From assembly GCA_015680685.1 (NCBI GenBank), contig MNCI01003076.1, positions 28,153 through 88,871 of the forward strand: a stretch of DNA of 60,719 nucleotides, written 5' to 3'. Shown piece by piece: positions 22,985 to 33,375 of the stretch (positions within the stretch are counted from its first letter, which is position 1; each line of letters begins with the position of its first letter). The notes beneath the pieces are model-generated. The model worked only from the letters and a program-made list of their open reading frames with translations. It did no database searches and was not told the origin of the DNA. The DNA is from Gnetum montanum. Taxonomy: Eukaryota; Streptophyta; Gnetopsida; Gnetales; Gnetaceae. The translations under genes were made by a program, and so were the position numbers.

Positions 22985-24045
22985 TTGTATGCAACAACCA
23001 TAAAACAAGAGGACACACAGTGGATGACTATTGATTTTGATAATAGCAAAATGTGCATGGAACCTATTAAGAGCTTGACATGCACCTATGTTGCAGGCAT
23101 GGATGAACTAGAGCAAGTTCATCACCAACTCTCTGATGATGAGAACACTAATAACAATTGGAGAGAGTTGGAGATCCCTAAGAATTTTGAGCAAGAGTCC
23201 CTAAAGTTGAAAACTCTACCTGCTAGCCTAGAATATGCATTTTTTAAAAATGGCAAGCTAGTTATACTCAATGTCAAACTTGCTTCTAAGCAGAAACTAA
23301 AACTATTGAAAGTGGTCAACAAATGGCCAATAGCCTTTGCTTGGTCTAAACTCACTGAAATTGATCCACAGATATGTTAGCATCGCATTTACACTTATTT
23401 GTCCATGAAGCCAAGGAGGCAACCACAACAATAATTGAACCCAAAATTAAAGCAAATTTTCAAAGAGAATAGCAACTCCTTAAGGTAGGGTTCACCTACA
23501 GTGCCAAAAAGAGATGGCAAATGACGGGTTTGTATTGACTTTAGGCTATCGAACATGGCAACATTCAAAGATTATTTTTTGTTACCATTCATTGATCATG
23601 TGTTGGACACCATTTTTAGGCATTGCTATTATAGTTTACTAGATGGTTATAGTGGCTATAACCAAATCTAGATTGCACCAAAAGATAAGGCCAAAACAAC
23701 ATTCACAAGTCCCTTGGGGACATTTGCATTTCACAAGATGCCTTTTGGTCTATGCAATGCTCCTGCCACTTTCCAACACCTAGTCTTTAACATCTTTTAG
23801 CAACAAATAGCTAGCATAGTGGAAGTCTTCATGGATGACTTCTACACTTATAGCGCTACATTTGAGCAAGCCTTGGACTACCTTGAGTAAGTACTAAAAG
23901 GATGTGTGAAGACAAATCTGCAACTCAATTGGAAAAAGAGCCATCTCATGGTCCAAGAGGGCATTGTATTGGGGCATCGAATTTCATAGGACAGGATCAA
24001 GGTAAACCCCAAAAAGATAAGGGTCATCCAAGGAATTAGCCATTA
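22985..24045 (+). pseudogene. Reverse transcriptase relic with N-terminal linker
   Basis: The linker (22,985-23,380) ends with LPASLEYAFF, later LKVVNKWPIAFAWS and ITEIDPQIC-like text. This corresponds to the segment that precedes RT in Athila/Tat polyproteins. RT motifs follow in order: VPKRDGK plus RVCIDFR (about 23,500-23,545), DGYSGYNQI (about 23,640-23,670) with a stop at a Gln position, MPFGLCNAPATFQ (about 23,740-23,780) and VEVFMDDF (about 23,820-23,845). The catalytic box has M-D-D, slightly unlike the usual YxDD. Several TAG/TAA codons interrupt the frame. The RNase H domain expected next is absent. Confidence 0.8.
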
Positions 24046-24054
24046 ACAAGATCT

Positions 24055-25190
24055 ATGTCAATGGCCTAGTTCGTTGGTGTGTACCTGATGTAGATCAATT
24101 GCACATTCTCCAAGATGCTCATGAAGGCCCTTGTGGAGGCCACTATGCTGGGAGATGCATGACCATAAAAATCCTGATGGTAGGATACTATTGGCCCACA
24201 ATCTTCAAAGATGCCCACTAATTTGTTCAATCCTATGAGTGTTGTCAACAAGATGGTGGGATGACTGCACAAATAGTGGATTCAACCACTAAAACCCTTT
24301 AACATATGGGGCATTAACTTCATGGGTTCCATCACATCCATGTCCAATGGGAAAGCATATATAATTGTCACCATTGACTACTGTACCAAATGGGTAGAAG
24401 TAGCAACCATCACCGACTCTACATCATCCACTACTACTCAATTTGTACAACAAAATGTTGTGAACAAGTTTGGGGTGCCACGTGCACTGATTTCTGACAA
24501 CAAAATCCATTTTACAGGTGCTACCTTTTGCAAACTCATGCAATAGTTAGGGGTTGAACATAAATTAACAACATCTTATCACCTCTATGTTAACGATCAA
24601 GGCAAGGTGACAAACAAAGAGATTACAAAGATTCTAACAAGAACTATTACCAAATATAGGAGAGGTTAGAGTACAAAACTCAATGATGCCCTTTGGGCCT
24701 ATTGCTCAACATGGAAACTCCCTATTGGCTACTCTCCCTATGAGCTAGTGTATGAAAAAATTCTAATGCTCCCAATTCAATCCGAGCTCCATACACTTTC
24801 AACAGCCTGTGACTTGGATCTCAACCTAATTCTNTGAGCTCCATACACTTTCAACAGCCTGTGACTTGGATCTCAACCTAATTCTAGCACAAAAAGAAAG
24901 ACTAATTAACTTAAATGTGCTAAACAAGAATTGATTGGTAACCCTATCTTTGAATGAAGTGCATAAGGTATTCAGTAAACAATGACATGATCTTAAAATT
25001 CAAAAAGTGAAATTTCAACTAGGAGATAAGGTTCTCTACTGGAATCCTAGACACGTACCTCAGAAAAATAAATTCCAAACATTGTGGAAAGGACCTTATA
25101 TAATTAATATTACCTTTCCTTTTAGGGCCATGATCATATACAAACCTTAAGAGCCCAAATATAAAGCAGTTGGTCAACATCCAACAAATA
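24055..25190 (+). pseudogene. Integrase relic of the long element
   Basis: The zinc-binding part lies at 24,090-24,260 (HEGPCGGHYAGR, GYYWPTIFKDAH, ECCQQ), giving the HHCC pattern. The catalytic core is at 24,322-24,640: VTIDYCTKWVE with the first Asp, ALISDNKIHF with the second, and NKEITKI with the Glu. The C-terminal part near 25,015-25,100 has LGDKVLYWNPR and KFQTLWKGPY, the GPF/Y-type end. Stops at 24,541-24,549, 24,665 and elsewhere, and an assembly duplication at 24,834, break the frame. No chromodomain is seen, which agrees with an Athila/Tat rather than a chromovirus assignment. Confidence 0.8.
24784..24885. other. Assembly join: unmerged 50-bp overlap around an n
   Basis: The 50 bases 24,784-24,833 recur at 24,836-24,885 on the other side of the n at 24,834. 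Same artefact pattern as at 20,903. Confidence 0.9.
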
Positions 25191-27560
25191 AAGCCTTTTC
25201 ATGAACCCAAGCAAGCCAGTGCAACAAATACCGCAACAAATGGGAAACCACACTCAGTTTTTTGAATCTCCTCCTTCCAACACAGTCATGGGAGAGATGG
25301 TCATCTATGCTAATTATACACATGGCTCCTCAATTTTTCTATTTTTTGTTTTACACATTTTTGTCTTTGTAATTTGTTTATTTTACACCTTTTTCATTTT
25401 TAAACATTTTTCCTATTTTACACCATCATTAGTACATTTAAATATTTCTTAAATATTTTACACTTTCTTATATATTTTACTNTCTTTGAATCCTTCCCAA
25501 TTCTGGAAATTACCAAGGTCACAAATTTATTAAAAGTTTATTTAATGAAAGNATTTACATAGGGTGTGGCTTCAAGGGAACTCAATACTCTTTGTACTCT
25601 TCTACTTGCTTAGGTGCATGAGTGTTTTCATGGACTTTTTACTGTTCCATATCCACCAATAACATGAAGTTAAATAAAGTGTTTACATGATGTGGTTCTC
25701 ATCCAAAAAGAAAAAACAAACAAACAAATAAACAAAATAAAAAAAACATGATGGGAATTCAAAGTACACCCCTTAGATAAATAAACGGGCTACAAGCATT
25801 GATTATGGGACTAAAAAGACATGCTATCCATGCCTAAAGGTCCCCTCTAACTAAGGCCCTCTCTCACTTCCTACTTCTCTTTACAGAATGGTGGTTGTTC
25901 TATCGGAGCACTCTTGTGTCTCGAGGGGGTGGATCGGTCTTAGAATGGTGATGTGAAGTCACCAAAAGAGGTTGGTTTTGGTCTGGACTAAGGATGGATC
26001 TTCTTAGGTTATTTTAAACACAAATCCACAAGGGACTTCTTATGACCTCAGTTCAGATTTCCATTCCACCTTCTCCATCATTCATCTGTGCTACTTGTAA
26101 CTCACCTTACTGTCAGTGCCCATGTTCTTGATTCGATGTCTTAGTTTGATGTACTTAAATTCTTAGGTGGAATCTTCCAGGTTTTGGTCTTTAACTTCCA
26201 TCAACCATTAATCATCTATGGGGCCCACAGACTTCTTAGGTTGAGGTTATGCAAGGGCAAACAAGGCATGTGCCTGCTATGAGGAGGATCCACTTACATA
26301 TCTCTTGGTTGGGTTTGATAAGCATCGTATCCTTAGGCATTCTTGCAATCAGAATCTTTCTTACACCCATCTTCTACATCAAACCATGTGCGCTTTTACA
26401 TATTTTGTTCAATAAAAATATTCTACATCAATTTTTTTAATTTTTGAACTTTCAAAGACCCTCTTCAATGATTTCATCATATTCTTGGCTCTTCTGGAAC
26501 TCTAAGGATTCTAAATTCATTCAAAAACTCCTTGTATTTTTCAAGATATTTAAGTTTGAGAATTTTGTCTATGGGCTCTATATACAGGGCCTCATTGATG
26601 AAATAGATGCATATACAAGGCCCCGTATACGTGGCCCCATCAATGTAGTGGAAAAATAGTATATATATGTGTGACCCCACTTTGAAATTTTCACATGTTC
26701 TCACAAATGCCAAGGGAGTTTTTCAAATTTTCAAAGCCTAGAACCGTCTAGAGCCCATAACTTCCTAACCGTTTATCCAAATCACTCTATTCTTTGACCT
26801 TGTAACTACCAGAGGCAAGCTCTTAGTCGTGGGAGCCACAAATGTGCCATTTTTGACTAAATTTTTTTTGCCATTTTTTCTAACTTCCACAAAGGTTTAA
26901 CTCAAAAATCAACATTTAAACACCAAATTACAAAGTTAAACTCTTTTCAATGAGCTCCAATGACATTTACAATAAATAATTAATAATCAATCTACCATGG
27001 TCGAACCTTAGCCAAGTGTAGCTAATTGATGAGATAAGGTATTCAAATATTTAAAGTTACACATTATATCTACTAACCCACAGATGTGTTGCTACTACAG
27101 ATGGCACCAAAAGGCAAACACACATAGGAAAGATGACCATCTCAACAAAGGAAAAAATGGCTAAGTATGGAAAGTGGTCAAGAACAAGCCTAGGAAGAAC
27201 CACTTGCAACTCATACCATAGGTCCTCTTAGGGAAGAGGTTAAGGTGGAATCCATTCGTCAGATTCCAAAACCAACAGCAGCAATAAAACATCAGCCCAA
27301 CAAGCAAACTTTGAGGTGACCTTGATAGAAGCCTTACTGAATCAAATCAAATCAAATCAAGGGAGGTCCAAAAAATAGTGCCCTAGGAGTTAAACTTTGG
27401 CCCTTTCCTAGAGCAAGCACCTAAATAAGTACAAGACCAACTAAAGGCCTCTTCCATGTGGCCAATTATCACTTCCATCGAGGAGTGGTACATGGGAGAG
27501 ACATTCTTATTCTAGAACAATAGGAAGGCTAGTTCAACAATCAAAATTAAGGACATCTCA
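25191..27560 (+). other. Post-pol non-coding region of the long element
   Basis: About 2.4 kb without a supported gene. It starts with a motif AGTCATGGGAGAGATGG (near 25,285), followed by a T-rich tract like that after gag in the two pol-less elements. A related motif TTAGTCGTGGGAGCCAC lies near 26,826. Single undetermined bases at 25,482 and 25,552 mark assembly gaps without visible duplication. Near 26,580-26,645 GGCCC/GGGCC-type motifs resembling the LTR U3 occur. Confidence 0.55.
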
Positions 27561-28055
27561 GTGTCCTACTCAATGCAAGACATTGCTGAAGTACTTAGGT
27601 TGCCAGAAATAAGGGCAAATCTCGCTGAGATTCCAATACAGGTAGACCCCAACATTAAGAAAGAATGGGTGCAACGATGCTATGGTGTTAACTGCAAGGA
27701 GTTTGGTGTGCTCACACTAGTAGAAAGGATCCACTACAAGATTATAGCATTCCACCTTAATTCCATAATGAGGCCAAGCAAGATCAATGCCTTTTCTACC
27801 CATGCATGTGCTACTTTGAGTGGGAGATTCCCTATCAACCTTTCACAACTGATCTATCTAGAGATGGAGAATCAATTTAAAGAAAATAAACATGGAATGA
27901 AGGCACTCTCCTTCCCATGCCTCATCAGAAAAATTTGTCGAAGGGGAGGGATAGTCCATTATACAAAAGATGTTGTCATGCATGCTCTAATTGCTAATTG
28001 GGCAGAGATGATGAAAGATATGACACTTGCAATAATCATTCAAAAAGAGGAGTAA
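27561..28055 (+). CDS. Post-pol ORF of the retroelement, plant-transposon-protein-like
   Basis: A 164-codon open stretch after integrase. It has no similarity to gag or pol, but its layout (a WVQRCYG block, then ACATLSGRFPINLSQLIY, then FPCLIRKICRRGGI) resembles the domain annotated as putative plant transposon protein. That domain is known as an additional ORF of Athila/Tat-type elements and is sometimes called env-like. Role unknown; no signal peptide or membrane segment is visible. The ORF probably began upstream of 27,561 (degraded text from about 27,100) and once continued into the coiled-coil region that follows. The family identification is from memory of the pattern, so moderate confidence only. 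Confidence 0.5.
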   Translation: MSYSMQDIAEVLRLPEIRANLAEIPIQVDPNIKKEWVQRCYGVNCKEFGVLTLVERIHYKIIAFHLNSIMRPSKINAFSTHACATLSGRFPINLSQLIYLEMENQFKENKHGMKALSFPCLIRKICRRGGIVHYTKDVVMHALIANWAEMMKDMTLAIIIQKEE

Positions 28056-28439
28056 TAGCCACTGCCTCCACCTGCCACTCAAACAACTATGCCAAACATT
28101 GCTAGAACAACCCAATAGTTGCATGAATACTAAGAATGGCTCTTGAGTAAACAAGAGCAACGAGTAGGTATGAGTGGTAGGGACCCATCTATGTATCGAC
28201 CAGCAATGAGTCACATAAATGAGGTGGCCTAAATAATCAGCCTGATGGGAGGTGGTGGATCCATTTTCTTAGCCCAACAAACATAGTTGTCTATGAGACT
28301 GAATCCTAGTGCTAGAGAGGTTACGATATCTCTTGCAAAATAGCAGTGACTCCTAGAAATTTTTGGGAATGCCGCAACCTTCTTGGTGCACTTAGAGGAA
28401 GGTGAAGGGGGCAATAGTGTTAATGATGTAGCACCAAGG

Positions 28440-29780
28440 GTAGGGGACAGTAGCGGAGGTGGTTGTTAATAGAATTACTGAAATACTTAACGCACTTGCA
28501 GCATCTATACCAGATGTCATTACACTCAAAGATGTGTAGACATCCACAAGGATCATAAGTGGCAGAATAAGTGTTGCACAGCATGAAGAACTACTGGACC
28601 AATTGGTAGGAACTAGGCAACCACTTTCATATGTCTTTGATCTTCCGAGTAGTATTATTGCAACCTAGTCGAAGCTACTAGAGGCAAGGGGCAAAAAAAT
28701 TATCTTGGAGGGGCAACTCGAAATAGCCAAGGAGCTGAATGAATGCTTAGCTATTGAAGTTGCTAAAATAAGAGCCCAAATTATCGATCCCACATTTCTC
28801 AACTCGGCATTAACAAGAGATGAAGCTCTTGAATAGTTTCACACCAAACTGAAAGGGGTTGAGGGTGCAATGGAGACGGTGGTGTTCTATTGATCCTTGG
28901 TAGAGGCTACACAGCACAAAATTCAAAAGGCCTTGGATCAAACCTACCAAGAGAATGTGCAACTGATTGCAGAGAACCATTGCTTATGAAATATTGATGA
29001 GCATAAACAATAGTTAACTAACTTTATCCATCAATAGTAAGAGCAATTAGCTAGAGCAAACACAAAGCTAAGGAGATTGGTAGTTGAAAATAGAAACCTC
29101 TCCATGAAGGAGGTATGTGCCCTTCTCTAGAAGACTGCAATAGAGGTGGTCACCTGAAAATCAAAGGCTCTCAAATTTGAGAGAGCCAAGGATCATTACA
29201 AAGATTAGGTTGGTCTATAGAAAGAAGTGAATGAAAAGCACATCCAGTTGATGAAGACAAAAATAAATAAAACCCTCCAATAACTTGAGTAAGCAAGAGA
29301 ATTATGGTAGCCTATTATTGATGGGATAGATGCCTACAATAAGGCAAAAATCTGTATGAAGGAGTTGCAAATTAAGAAGATGATAGAATACATGGAGCTT
29401 GCTAATCTTTGATATGCAAATTTGGCTATGTTAACTACCAAATAGCCATAGTTAGAACTAGAGAAGCATGTGGCTAGCTCGTAGTTGTTGTATGAGGCCG
29501 AGTTCAAGCATCACAAAGACACCAAGCAAAAGCTTGCGGTGGCAAATGTTGAACTTGAAGTTCTCAAGGGCAAATACATTGATCAAAGATCTACCGTCAA
29601 GAACTTGGCCAAAAGGATGAATGACTACCATGAGTTGTAGAACACAGTGAAGCCGTTTGATGTCGAATGCAAACAGTTCACTACCTGGTTTGTCAACATT
29701 AAGGAGTTGTTCCCAGTAATGCCTTGTCCATGGATATCCCCATTCTAGCCCACACTGGCGATGCCATGTGGACTATGAAC
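28440..29780 (+). pseudogene. Degraded coiled-coil-like coding region of the retroelement
   Basis: The frame continuing from the post-pol ORF is rich in Lys, Glu, Leu, Ala and Gln (for example EGQLEIAKELNECLAIEVAK at about 28,707-28,766) and looks like a long alpha-helical coiled coil. It is interrupted by many stops, most of them TAG or TAA where Gln would suit the heptads. It resembles the C-terminal part that follows the plant-transposon-protein domain in other plant gypsy elements. No catalytic motif is seen. Confidence 0.45.
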
Positions 29781-30171
29781 AATTCCTAGAGTAAGAAGGA
29801 GAAGATGAAGGCATCACTGAATGCATTTTGCCTTCAATTGGAGGTTGCAATCATAGCAAGAAAACCATAGCCACCTTAGCCATTACGCATGCTCGAAGCT
29901 AATAAAGGTCCTTCAGAACCTTAAGAGCCTCCACCACTTGGGACTGTTTAATCTTCTCCACTGCCTTCATGCCATTAGAGGATGTGTTGTCCAGTTTTGA
30001 GTAGTCATGTCATGGTGTTCAATTTTGTGTCATGAACATCACAATTTTTGTAATGAGTTGATTTGTACACTCGAGCACTCAATTTTTCAAGTTTGTTTGT
30101 TATGTCAAGAGTTAGTCAATAATCCCATACCTTCCCAATTTTGTAAAGGAACTTGAGGACAAGTTTTCATT

Positions 30172-30185
30172 CAATCATGGGGATA
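30172..30185 (+). other. Polypurine tract
   Basis: CAATCATGGGGATA directly before the 3' LTR start TGATGAGC at 30,186, matching the polypurine tract at 13,369. Confidence 0.7.
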
Positions 30186-31028
30186 TGATGAGCATCAAAG
30201 TGTCACATTGATGGACCCATGTTAATGTGGCCTTGTCGACGAGACCACGTTGACATAGCGTTTGCTGCTTCTACGAGGCCTTGTCAACGTAGCCCAGCAA
30301 CAAAAATTATAAATATGAGCTCACAACTATGTTTATGGAGTCATGTCATAGTTATAGTAGAGCTCTTGCAATTTTTCCATTTGAGAGTTAAAATATTTTT
30401 CTGAGTGCTCGTAGCAGGAGTCAGAAAGTGTACAAATCTTTATTCGAGCACTCTTGTACCTGAACCACACTAATGTGACCGACAATAAAGATGAGCCTTT
30501 TGACCAAACCTTGCAGCACTTAGAATAGATTAATGATTTATTTATGCATTTATTGTTTTCATTAATTATGTAAGTAATTAAGCTAAATTAGACTTTAAGC
30601 GATTAGTTAATTAATTAAGCTAAACAAATTAAACACACTGCTTCAAGGATAAACACATATTCACTTCGTAATCACAGCAATGTTATTGTTTGGTGTGCCT
30701 AGTAGTGTAGCACTTGGTAATCCCAACAATGGGTACATGGGTTCAAGACGTGTACGAAAAGTGGGACCATATGCTTATGTTAAGACTAGCTAGAGATTAG
30801 TTAATTAGTTAAATTAAATTAGTTATTAAATTACTTCATCTCTCTACTTTAAGCACCAAGGAACATAAAACATAAAAAAATAAAAATCATATGCCTCGAT
30901 TACGCTTAACCATACCTTTGTGCATCACAAGTGTAATTGAGAAGACAACGAATGACCATTAGGGCAAAATTCACTTTCTAGAAGGCTAGTGTACTGAAAG
31001 ACATAGAGTCCACGAAATTTGACTGGAT
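30186..31028 (+). repeat. 3' LTR (subfamily Z), truncated at its end
   Basis: Aligns with 18,820-19,700 and keeps the TATA box (30,308-30,315). It stops matching after GACTGGAT at about 31,028, so the last 80 bp or so are missing. A reverse-oriented SINE 3' end begins right there (31,030), suggesting that insertion or a linked deletion removed the LTR end and the target-site duplication. Confidence 0.82.
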
Positions 31029-31029
31029 T

Positions 31030-31085
31030 GCACATCAACAGATATACCTTAAGATGTACAATCCTATTAGAACTTTATAACTCAA
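31030..31085 (-). mobile_element. SINE 3' fragment
   Basis: The minus strand reads GAGTTATAAAGTTCTAATAGG and then a TACATCTTAAGGTAT motif, matching the body of the SINE at 39,589-39,766. The tRNA-like head is missing. Confidence 0.55.
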
Positions 31086-32194
31086 CATTACTCACATGTA
31101 TGTATGTATTTATTATTGTACTTCCTTTATCCTGTCCACATGAATTGAACCATGAATTGAACCATAAGATACGTGTACATGAATTGAACCATAAGGTACG
31201 TGAAAGAATTTGGATACGATCTTTTATGATAAGCTATGTACCTACCACTATAGCCAAAAATATCTACGTGTACATGTATATCAAATTTTGTGGATTCAAT
31301 GAAGAGTTACAAATCGAAACTTGACCTTGAAGAGACTTCTCTAAATCACATCTAACTCAAATCGCAACCACAAACAATGATAATATCATGAATCACTTTA
31401 CGCTCAGTTGTCATTCTCAGTAGGCTGCGATATCGAGCGTTGAGCTGGGCCTTTCTAGGCAAGGCAAAAAGAAAAGGAAGGAGGAAATTAAAAGGAAGGC
31501 TCCACTTTTAGACATGGGCCCTCCCGCATTCAGTGGACTCCAATGAAGGCACGGAAAAGTCGTGAGCTAAGGGACGTAGCGATAACAAACTCCGATGGAT
31601 TGAAGGCAGGAAGGCATGGGCTGCGTTGCTGTCAACTTTTCAGAGGAATCCGAAGGCTTATCTGGAATCAACTAAACATTGCGTTCCAAACAAATACAGT
31701 CGACCAGCGCGTGGACGTACGTGTATGCATGTGCTGAACACCCGTTCCGTTGGCCATACACAGCACAAGCGCATGTGTGTACTTTATTCTGTGTCAGCGT
31801 TAACTGTAGTGCTGCAGATTTATTCGCTGCTTGTCCTAAGGAGCTCGCACTTTGAGCATGCCAATTAATTTGGGTGCCGGTGGGGATACTTGAGATATAT
31901 CCTTATTTATTTAAATATTCCATATTATGTTATCGTGGCTCCAATTCTAAGGATGACGCCTCCACATCTCCGTTCTCCGCGTCCGTTTTTACACGTGTCG
32001 TAATCTTTTACGACAGACCTTGTTGGTGGTGTGGGCGGTGCTCGCTGTCCTTGGAAACCCTTGGTGTTGCTTATTAAGTTACAAGTATGGTAATAAATTG
32101 TCAAATTTTTATTTAGTTTAGACGTGGGGGTTTAATAGATACCAAGTTTTATCAAAGCCTTGTAATGAACTTAATTTTAAAAATTAGAAAATGA
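31086..32194. other. Intergenic region without a supported gene
   Basis: Contains a short direct repeat (CATGAATTGAACCATAAG-like units, 31,138-31,200) and a stretch of higher GC at 31,400-32,060 with short open frames. None shows a recognisable domain or splice-supported structure. Confidence 0.5.
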
Positions 32195-32330
32195 AGGGTT
32201 AGCTTAATGGTAAGAGTTTTGGCTTGGGAAGCCTAAGTTACAGGTTGGACTCCAGATTTCAGCATTGAATTATAAATTTAAAAAATTTTCATAAAATGAA
32301 TTTTAAAACTGGTTCAATAGATCCAAAGGG
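32195..32330 (+). mobile_element. tRNA-derived SINE relic
   Basis: Has a polymerase III A-box-like TTAGCTTAATGG (32,200-32,211) and a B-box-like GGTTGGACTCC (about 32,244). GAATTATAAA and an A/T-rich 3' part follow. Related to the SINE at 39,589 but diverged. Confidence 0.5.
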
Positions 32331-32499
32331 TCTCAGTAGATGTAAGTGAAAGTTTCAATTTTAGTTTGAATTTCATAGTATTTATTTATTCTTAGTGATA
32401 TGAATTTAAGAGATAAATTGCATAATACAAAAATTTAGATGAAGGTTAAAATGTTAAGATGAATGTTAAATGTTACCATAAGAGATAAATTGCATAATA

Positions 32500-32806
32500 C
32501 AAAAATTTAGATAGAGACTTAGAGTGGCTTTTATTTCAGATAAGTTACATGAATGATGACTTGGATGGTTTGGGCATGTGTAAAGAAGATCATACAATAA
32601 GCCTATAAAAAAAATGTTGTTATATCATTATTCCAAGAAATCTACTAAAATGGAGACCAAAAAAGACATGGAATAAATGATTGAAGATGATTTAAAGAAA
32701 CTACAAACAAACAACTATTTAACTCTTCATGGAAGCAAATGGTAAAAAGAAACTCATGTGGCCAACCCCATTTTGTTGAGACAAGAATAGCATGATGTTG
32801 ATGATG
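32500..32806 (+). mobile_element. LINE (RTE-like) 3' end
   Basis: The frame at 32,560-32,600 reads LGWFGHV, stop, RRSYN, matching the RWFGHVxRR motif near the C-terminus of RTE-type reverse transcriptases. It is followed by METKKDME (a degraded RGRPKKTW block) and WxKETHVANP. It ends with CCAACCCCATTTTGTTGAGA and a GATGATG tail, the known type of RTE 3' end. Confidence 0.7.
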
Positions 32807-33257
32807 CATTATACTTAAGCTGTGTGTTGGCTATATGTCAGGGGTTATACATGGTCATATAGTTCTTGTTCCAATCCCTTCCTTTTCTTTCCATCCCCAA
32901 AAGCATGTATTCGCTAATGAGATACATGCACCTCACTAATTGAAAATATTATAGCAAGATCTTAAGACATATAAGTACATTTTAAAAACTTAAGAAAAAT
33001 ATAGTAGTTTCAAGTTAGCATATCATTAAAATTGAACTTGTAATGTATACATAACAAGCCATGTGCTTTAACAAAGTAAGCAATATCTCCTTGACATATA
33101 ACAAGATCTTGCACTTTTTTTTTTTATCTTGGCAATGTTTCTCATGGGTTGGATGTTATTCATTTTTTTTCATGAGGATGGTAAAGGGAATATTTATTAT
33201 GAATTATATAAAATATTGTGCCACATCATTGTTTATAACATTCATTTTCTAGTTAGG
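32807..33257. other. AT-rich intergenic DNA
   Basis: No gene or repeat recognised. Confidence 0.5.
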
Positions 33258-33330
33258 AAGAGGGGGCGGGGGGGCAAGGCAGTGGGGGTAGGGATGTGGA
33301 GGGGGTGGTTATCTTAAGGGAGGAAGGGGT
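33258..33330 (+). other. G-run cluster, potential G-quadruplex
   Basis: Within 73 bp there are at least eight runs of three or more G, including runs of five to seven around 33,262-33,274 and 33,301. The pattern allows several alternative four-run quadruplexes with short loops. It stands out in surroundings that are strongly AT-rich and abuts a SINE 3' end at 33,331. Confidence 0.65.
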
Positions 33331-33375
33331 GTTGGAACCCAAAATAATTGAAACATAGGTACACCCTAGATTTAT
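33331..33375 (-). mobile_element. SINE 3' fragment
   Basis: Reverse complement of the last 45 bases or so of the SINE at 39,589-39,766 (GGTGTACCTATGTTTCA, then TTTTGGGTTCCAA). Confidence 0.6.

Larger units (their letters stand above)
18820..31028 (+). mobile_element. Long Ty3/gypsy element, Athila/Tat-like, with both LTRs
   Basis: About 12.2 kb: 5' LTR 18,820-19,779, tRNA-Asp PBS 19,781-19,798, gag, protease, RT, integrase, a 2.3-kb non-coding stretch, a post-pol ORF, a coiled-coil-like region, polypurine tract, and a 3' LTR (30,186-31,028) missing its last 80 bp or so. The RNase H region is deleted between RT and the integrase zinc finger. The RT-upstream linker, the PBS type and an extra ORF after pol are features known from the Athila/Tat branch of Ty3/gypsy. 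All coding parts carry stops, so it cannot be autonomous now. Confidence 0.85.

Noticed and set aside
6702-29780. Reassigned stop codons (TAA/TAG read as Gln) in the retroelements
   Set aside because: Stops fall at Gln positions, but TGG-to-stop changes also occur, frames are additionally shifted, and the two host genes use normal stops. C-to-T decay explains the pattern without a changed code.
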